Assembly (NCBI GenBank): GCA_002292945.1 | Contig: DBCG01000132.1 | Location: forward strand, 1 to 18,367 | DNA from: Proteobacteria bacterium UBA964 | GTDB taxonomy: Bacteria > Pseudomonadota > Gammaproteobacteria > Steroidobacterales > Steroidobacteraceae | DNA length: 18,367 nucleotides | Reading direction: 5' to 3' | Notes under the pieces: model-generated | The model's database searches: none | Seen by the model: the letters and a program-made list of their open reading frames with translations, nothing else | What the model was told of the DNA's origin: nothing | Shown: positions 15,704-18,367 of the stretch, one piece after another | Layout of the letters: every line of letters begins with the position of its first letter | Position numbering within the stretch: position 1 is the first letter of the stretch | Translations under genes and position numbers: made by a program

Positions 15704-16941
15704 TGGCGCCGCCCACCCGCGAGCAGTGTCTCGAACTCGACCGTCACGATCCGCTGGCGTCCCGGCGCGAGGCGTTCCGCCTCCCGGAGGGCCTGATCTA
15801 TCTCGATGGCAACTCGCTCGGCGCGTTGACCGTCGGCGCCGAGCGCAGCGTCGCGCGGGCGGTGGGCGCGCAGTGGGGCGTCGATCTCATCCGCAGCTGG
15901 AATGTCCACGGTTGGATCGACTACCCGGCGACGCTCGGCGAGCGCGTCGGGCGCTTGATCGGCGCGGCGCCCGGCGAGACGCTCGTCTGCGACTCCACGT
16001 CGGTCGATCTCTTCAAGCTTGCGGCGGCCGCAAGCCTCGCGCGGGGCGCCCGGACCCAGATCGTCACCGAGGCGGGCAACTTCCCGACGGATCTCCACAT
16101 CCTGCAGGGTCTCGCGAAGCTCCTGCCGCAGGTCGAGGTCCTCGCGGTGCCGCGCGAACGGATCTACGAGGCGATCGGTACCGACACGTTCCTCGTCGTG
16201 CTCACGCATGTCCACTACCGCACCGCTGAGATGTTCGACCTCGCGGAGGTGTCGGCCCGCGCGCACGCGAAGGGCGCACGGGTCCTCTGGGACCTGTCGC
16301 ACTCGGTCGGCGCCGTACCGGTGGACCTGCGTGGCGCGGAAGCGGACTTCGCGATCGGCTGCACCTACAAATATCTCAACGGCGGTCCGGGCGCGCCGGC
16401 CTTCCTGTACGTCCGCCGCGAACTGCAGGACGGCTTGATGCCCGTGCTGTCGGGCTGGCTCGGCGATGCGCGACCGTTCGAGTTCCAGGACGACTATGTC
16501 CCGGCGCCCGGAGTGGACCGCCATCGCTGCGGTACGCCACCGGTGCTCGCCTTCGCTGCGCTCGACGGTGCGCTGGAGGCCTTCGATGGGGTGGACATGG
16601 CGCAGCTGCGGCGCAAGTCGGTGCAGTTGTCGTCGCTCTTCATCGAGCTGGTCGAGGCGCTGCCGGGGGCGGGGGCCTTGTCGCTTGCCTCGCCACGGGA
16701 TCCGGCGCGCCGCGGCAGCCACGTGTCGTTCGCCCATGCCGACGGCTATCCGCTGATGCAGCGCCTGATCGCGCGCGGCGTGGTCGGCGATTTCCGGGCG
16801 CCGGACCTGCTGCGCTTCGGCTTCACGCCGCTCTATCTGCGGTTCGTCGATGTCTGGGATGCCGTACGCATCCTTGGCGAGGAGTTGGCCGCGAGGCCGG
16901 ATGACCGTCCGCGCGACACCCCCCGGCTGAAGGTGACCTGA
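15703..16941 (+). CDS. kynU: Kynureninase
   Basis: Kynureninase is a PLP enzyme of the aminotransferase fold that cleaves L-kynurenine to anthranilate and L-alanine, and often also 3-hydroxykynurenine to 3-hydroxyanthranilate. The 412 residues match the family length. Landmarks are Y-L-D-G-N-S-L-G-A near the N-terminus, A-G-N-F-P-T-D, W-D-L-S-H-S-V-G-A with Asp197 and His200, and C-T-Y-K-Y-L-N-G-G-P-G with Lys223 as the PLP Schiff-base lysine, then F-R-A-P-D-L-L-R-F-G-F-T-P-L-Y near the end. The ATG shares one base with the kynB stop (TGATG), so translation is coupled. No tryptophan 2,3-dioxygenase gene (kynA) is in the window, so the first step must be encoded elsewhere. Whether the product feeds anthranilate metabolism or NAD synthesis cannot be decided here. 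Confidence 0.96.
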   Translation: MAPPTREQCLELDRHDPLASRREAFRLPEGLIYLDGNSLGALTVGAERSVARAVGAQWGVDLIRSWNVHGWIDYPATLGERVGRLIGAAPGETLVCDSTSVDLFKLAAAASLARGARTQIVTEAGNFPTDLHILQGLAKLLPQVEVLAVPRERIYEAIGTDTFLVVLTHVHYRTAEMFDLAEVSARAHAKGARVLWDLSHSVGAVPVDLRGAEADFAIGCTYKYLNGGPGAPAFLYVRRELQDGLMPVLSGWLGDARPFEFQDDYVPAPGVDRHRCGTPPVLAFAALDGALEAFDGVDMAQLRRKSVQLSSLFIELVEALPGAGALSLASPRDPARRGSHVSFAHADGYPLMQRLIARGVVGDFRAPDLLRFGFTPLYLRFVDVWDAVRILGEELAARPDDRPRDTPRLKVT

Positions 16942-16954
16942 GGGTTTGGCGGGG

Positions 16955-16966
16955 ACGACCGGTCGT
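16955..16966. repeat. Perfect 12-base palindrome in the kynU/toxin convergent gap
   Basis: ACGACCGGTCGT lies in the 33-base gap between the convergent kynU and toxin stops. It has no loop bases and no T-run on either side, so it is not a good intrinsic terminator on its face. It may contribute to a weak bidirectional stop or be chance in GC-rich sequence. Confidence 0.4.
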
Positions 16967-16974
16967 GGTCGGAC

Positions 16975-17430
16975 TCAGCCGCCGTCCGGCGCACCCTCGA
17001 GGTGCCGCCGGGCCGCTTCGCCCAATCGGGCATCGAAGGTGACGAGCGGGGCCTCGAGCCGTTCGGCGAGCCAGAGGTAGGCGGCGTCGTCGGGCGTGAG
17101 CCCGTAGCGCTGGGCGAGCTCGAGCGCGGCGGCGGCCGGGACGGCGTGGCGGTCGGCGACGATCTCGTCGAAGACTTGCATCGCACGGTCCACTGCCGCG
17201 GCATCGCGGCCCTCGCGACGCATCTTCCTCAAGGCCGCGTTCGCGAACTCGAGATCCAGTAGGTGCGGTGCCGAGATCAAGCGACCCCGCAGTCGCTCGG
17301 CGGCCTCCTCCCATTGCCGCTCCTCGAAAAGGAGCGCGATCACCACTGAGGCGTCGGCCACGACCCGCGGTCGTTTGGCGTAGGCGGCAGGCGACTCCGC
17401 GACATGGAGCCGCGGCGTGCCGGTCAGCAC
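16975..17430 (-). CDS. PIN-domain toxin, VapC/FitB type
   Basis: The 151-residue product is a PIN-domain ribonuclease, the toxin of a type II toxin-antitoxin pair. Acidic active-site candidates are Asp26 in V-V-A-D-A-S-V-V-I-A-L-L, Glu61 in L-L-D-L-E-F-A-N, Asp115 in L-T-P-D-D-A-A-Y-L-W-L-A, and Asp133 in V-T-F-D-A-R-L. All four are present, so the toxin should be active unless neutralised. The start is GTG at 17430-17428, overlapping the antitoxin stop by seven bases. This gives about 20 residues more than usual before the first PIN strand. The only later start-like codon nearby (at residue 24) would truncate that strand. The RNA target cannot be inferred. The toxin is probably co-translated with the antitoxin and held in a complex with it. 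Confidence 0.88.
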   Translation of the reverse strand: MLTGTPRLHVAESPAAYAKRPRVVADASVVIALLFEERQWEEAAERLRGRLISAPHLLDLEFANAALRKMRREGRDAAAVDRAMQVFDEIVADRHAVPAAAALELAQRYGLTPDDAAYLWLAERLEAPLVTFDARLGEAARRHLEGAPDGG

Positions 17431-17705
17431 TCGCCTGCCCGCTCGTCACGGTCCCGACGGATGAACTCGACGGAGCTTTCCGTGCCGCCGGGGAAGAGGC
17501 CCTTGACCCGCTTGACCGCCTCTTCCACGGTGATCGGGTTGCGGGTGACCAGCGGTTCGAGGCCAGTGCCGAACCCGCGGCGCGCAGCCTCGGCCAGCAC
17601 CGCCATGAGCTCGCCTTGCAGCGAACGGTGGTTGCGGACGGCCCGCTCGCGCAGCGCTTGGGCGATGTCGTCGGGCACGTTCTTGATGGAGAAGTTGACA
17701 GGCAT
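17424..17705 (-). CDS. FitA/VapB-like ribbon-helix-helix antitoxin
   Basis: The 93-residue protein begins M-P-V-N-F-S-I-K-N-V-P-D-D-I-A-Q-A-L-R-E-R-A, then N-H-R-S-L-Q-G-E-L, the Arc/FitA-type ribbon-helix-helix DNA-binding domain at about residues 3-45. The remaining half (P-I-T-V-E-E-A-V-K-R-V-K-G-L-F-P) is probably the toxin-wrapping tail. The antitoxin should neutralise the PIN toxin and, as a complex with it, repress its own promoter. The ATG at 17705 is preceded by GGA, which is itself inside the inverted repeat at 17707-17736, so operator, transcription start and ribosome site are packed together. The pair fits the FitAB/VapBC arrangement, antitoxin first with a short overlap. Confidence 0.88.
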   Translation of the reverse strand: MPVNFSIKNVPDDIAQALRERAVRNHRSLQGELMAVLAEAARRGFGTGLEPLVTRNPITVEEAVKRVKGLFPGGTESSVEFIRRDRDERAGEC

Positions 17706-17706
17706 G

Positions 17707-17736
17707 ATGGTTCCAAAACGAATCTATTGGAACCAT
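17707..17736. promoter_or_regulatory. Perfect inverted repeat, probable autoregulatory operator of the toxin-antitoxin pair
   Basis: ATGGTTCCAA (17707-17716) and TTGGAACCAT (17727-17736) are perfect ten-base arms separated by a ten-base spacer. The repeat begins two bases upstream of the antitoxin ATG and reaches into the predicted -10 box. One arm-to-arm repeat distance is 20 bases, close to two helical turns, which suits a pair of ribbon-helix-helix dimers on one DNA face. A hairpin in the very short leader is an alternative role. Confidence 0.72.
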
Positions 17737-17763
17737 TTTACAACTGCCCTACCGGTGGGTCTA
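17735..17763 (-). promoter_or_regulatory. Predicted sigma70-type promoter of the toxin-antitoxin operon
   Basis: On the minus strand TAGACC (17763-17758) and TAAAAT (17740-17735) are separated by 17 bases. They match the consensus boxes at four and five of six positions. Transcription would start near 17728, inside the inverted repeat, giving a leader of about 23 bases. An occupied operator would then block the polymerase. Confidence 0.5.
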
Positions 17764-17799
17764 GGTTCATTACTGTGCGTTTAGATGCCAAATACCGCT

Positions 17800-17813
17800 T
17801 GATTGTTCCAAAA
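17800..17813 (+). repeat. Extra half-site matching the toxin-antitoxin operator arm
   Basis: TGATTGTTCCAAAA repeats, at 13 of 14 positions and in direct orientation, the sequence 17705-17718 that spans the left operator arm. It lies about 80 bases away, on the cupin side of the divergent gap. No matching opposite arm is seen beside it. It may be a second, weaker contact for the antitoxin or a relic of a duplication. Confidence 0.5.
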
Positions 17814-17831
17814 ATGACGTTCTGAGCGGGT

Positions 17832-17861
17832 CTGACAGGCTCCCTGTTGCCCGGCTATCAT
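17832..17861 (+). promoter_or_regulatory. Predicted promoter of the cupin gene, possibly leaderless
   Basis: CTGACA (17832-17837) and TATCAT (17856-17861) each match the sigma70 boxes at five of six positions with an 18-base spacer. The usual start distance after the -10 box falls on or next to the A of the ATG at 17868, and no Shine-Dalgarno sequence precedes that ATG. This suggests a leaderless mRNA. Confidence 0.45.
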
Positions 17862-17867
17862 CGGGCC

Positions 17868-18239
17868 ATGACTGCATCACGCCCCGCCCTCATCCGCCTG
17901 GGCCCGGTCGTCGCCGACTCGGCCGAGCCCTACCTGCCGCCGCACGACCGGCTCGTCGATGGGCACCCGCTGCAGCGCGCCTGGGTGCAGTTCGAGGACC
18001 CGGCGAAGGGCTTCTATGCAGGCGTCTGGGAGAGCGACCCGGGCACTTGGCGCATCCGCTATACAGAGGTCGAGTACTGTCGCATCCTCTCGGGGCGGAG
18101 CCGGATCACTGCCGCCGACGGCACGGTGACGGAGGTCGGTCCCGGCGATGAGTTCGTGATCCCGAGCGGGTTCGAGGGCACTTGGCAGGTGCTCGAGCGG
18201 ACCCGTAAGACCTTCGTCATCCATGAGGCTTCGCCATGA
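17868..18239 (+). CDS. Small single-domain cupin protein (cupin_3/DUF861-like)
   Basis: The 123-residue protein is a single cupin beta-barrel of the type found in ureidoglycine aminohydrolase-like and EutQ-like proteins. Visible features are the aromatic entry segment Y-A-G-V-W-E-S-D-P-G-T-W-R-I-R-Y, then T-E-V-E-Y-C-R-I-L-S-G-R-S-R-I, and the second cupin motif G-P-G-D-E-F-V-I-P-S-G-F-E-G-T-W. The histidines of classical metal-binding cupins are not obvious, and Glu residues may replace them. The substrate is unknown. A TTG at 17847 would add seven residues, but the ATG at 17868 fits better with the predicted promoter. The stop overlaps the next gene's ATG (18236-18239), so the cupin and the lipoprotein are probably coupled. 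Confidence 0.8.
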   Translation: MTASRPALIRLGPVVADSAEPYLPPHDRLVDGHPLQRAWVQFEDPAKGFYAGVWESDPGTWRIRYTEVEYCRILSGRSRITAADGTVTEVGPGDEFVIPSGFEGTWQVLERTRKTFVIHEASP

Positions 18240-18367
18240 CCTCGACCGTCCGTTGTCTCTTCGCGCTCGCGATCGTCTTGTCGGTCACGGCCTGCACCGG
18301 CCCCGCCGCGGATGTCGCGCCGCCCCCGCCCCCATCCCCAGCCCCGACCGTGGTGGCCCCCGCGCCC
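18236..18367 (+). CDS. Lipoprotein, N-terminal fragment (runs off window)
   Basis: The 44 visible codons encode a basic N-terminus, a hydrophobic stretch L-F-A-L-A-I-V-L-S, and a lipobox V-T-A-C with Cys20, the site of lipid attachment after signal peptidase II cleavage. A Pro/Ala-rich low-complexity linker follows, typical of the tether between the lipid anchor and a periplasmic or outer-membrane domain. The domain itself lies beyond the window, so no function can be given. The ATG is inside the ATGA overlap with the cupin stop, and the frame is open to the window end. Confidence 0.75.
   Translation, partial: MTSTVRCLFALAIVLSVTACTGPAADVAPPPPPSPAPTVVAPAP

Noticed and set aside
16942..16974. 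Intrinsic terminator between kynU and the toxin gene
   Set aside because: The palindrome has no loop and no T-run on either strand.

Overview
The window is about 18.4 kb of dense, GC-rich bacterial chromosome. Gene content suggests a gammaproteobacterium, perhaps Xanthomonadales-like: a contiguous recC-recB-recD operon, a Tat-exported M3 peptidase, hemolysin III, a proteobacterial-type ferritin-like protein, Ald/Lrp and the kynurenine pathway. This placement is an inference; there is no rRNA or other marker gene. No stretch above 300 bases lacks a gene. The largest gaps are 2635-2775 (divergent promoter region), 14429-14509 (divergent ald/lrp control region) and 17706-17867 (toxin-antitoxin control region).

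Left part (1-2634, minus strand): a Tat-exported peptidyl-dipeptidase of family M3 is followed 21 bases later, in the same frame, by the 5' part of a Baeyer-Villiger-type flavin monooxygenase. The monooxygenase has no normal start codon; ATT is the best candidate. Centre (2776-12795, plus strand): a hemolysin III family membrane protein, then recC, recB and recD. RecB and recD each start inside the ATGA overlap of the preceding gene, so the three subunits of the RecBCD recombination nuclease/helicase should be made together. A ferritin-like gene converges on the recD end and overlaps it by 11 bases.

Right part (13325-16941): alanine dehydrogenase (minus) diverges from an Lrp/AsnC-family regulator (plus), followed by kynB and kynU. 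Kynureninase releases L-alanine and alanine dehydrogenase deaminates it, so the four genes read as a small catabolic module with its own regulator. The KynB metal motif is altered (Gln at position 50, Glu at 56), and kynB is preceded by a 14-base tandem repeat forming a chain of three mini-ORFs linked by ATGA overlaps.

Right end (16975-18367): a FitAB/VapBC-type toxin-antitoxin pair on the minus strand has a perfect 10-base-arm inverted repeat over its probable transcription start. A small cupin gene, possibly leaderless, is coupled by ATGA to the start of a lipoprotein that runs off the window.

I found no clearly undescribed multi-gene system. The most interesting items are the ald-lrp-kynBU module, the altered KynB site, the mini-ORF chain, the ATT-start monooxygenase and the toxin-antitoxin operator.
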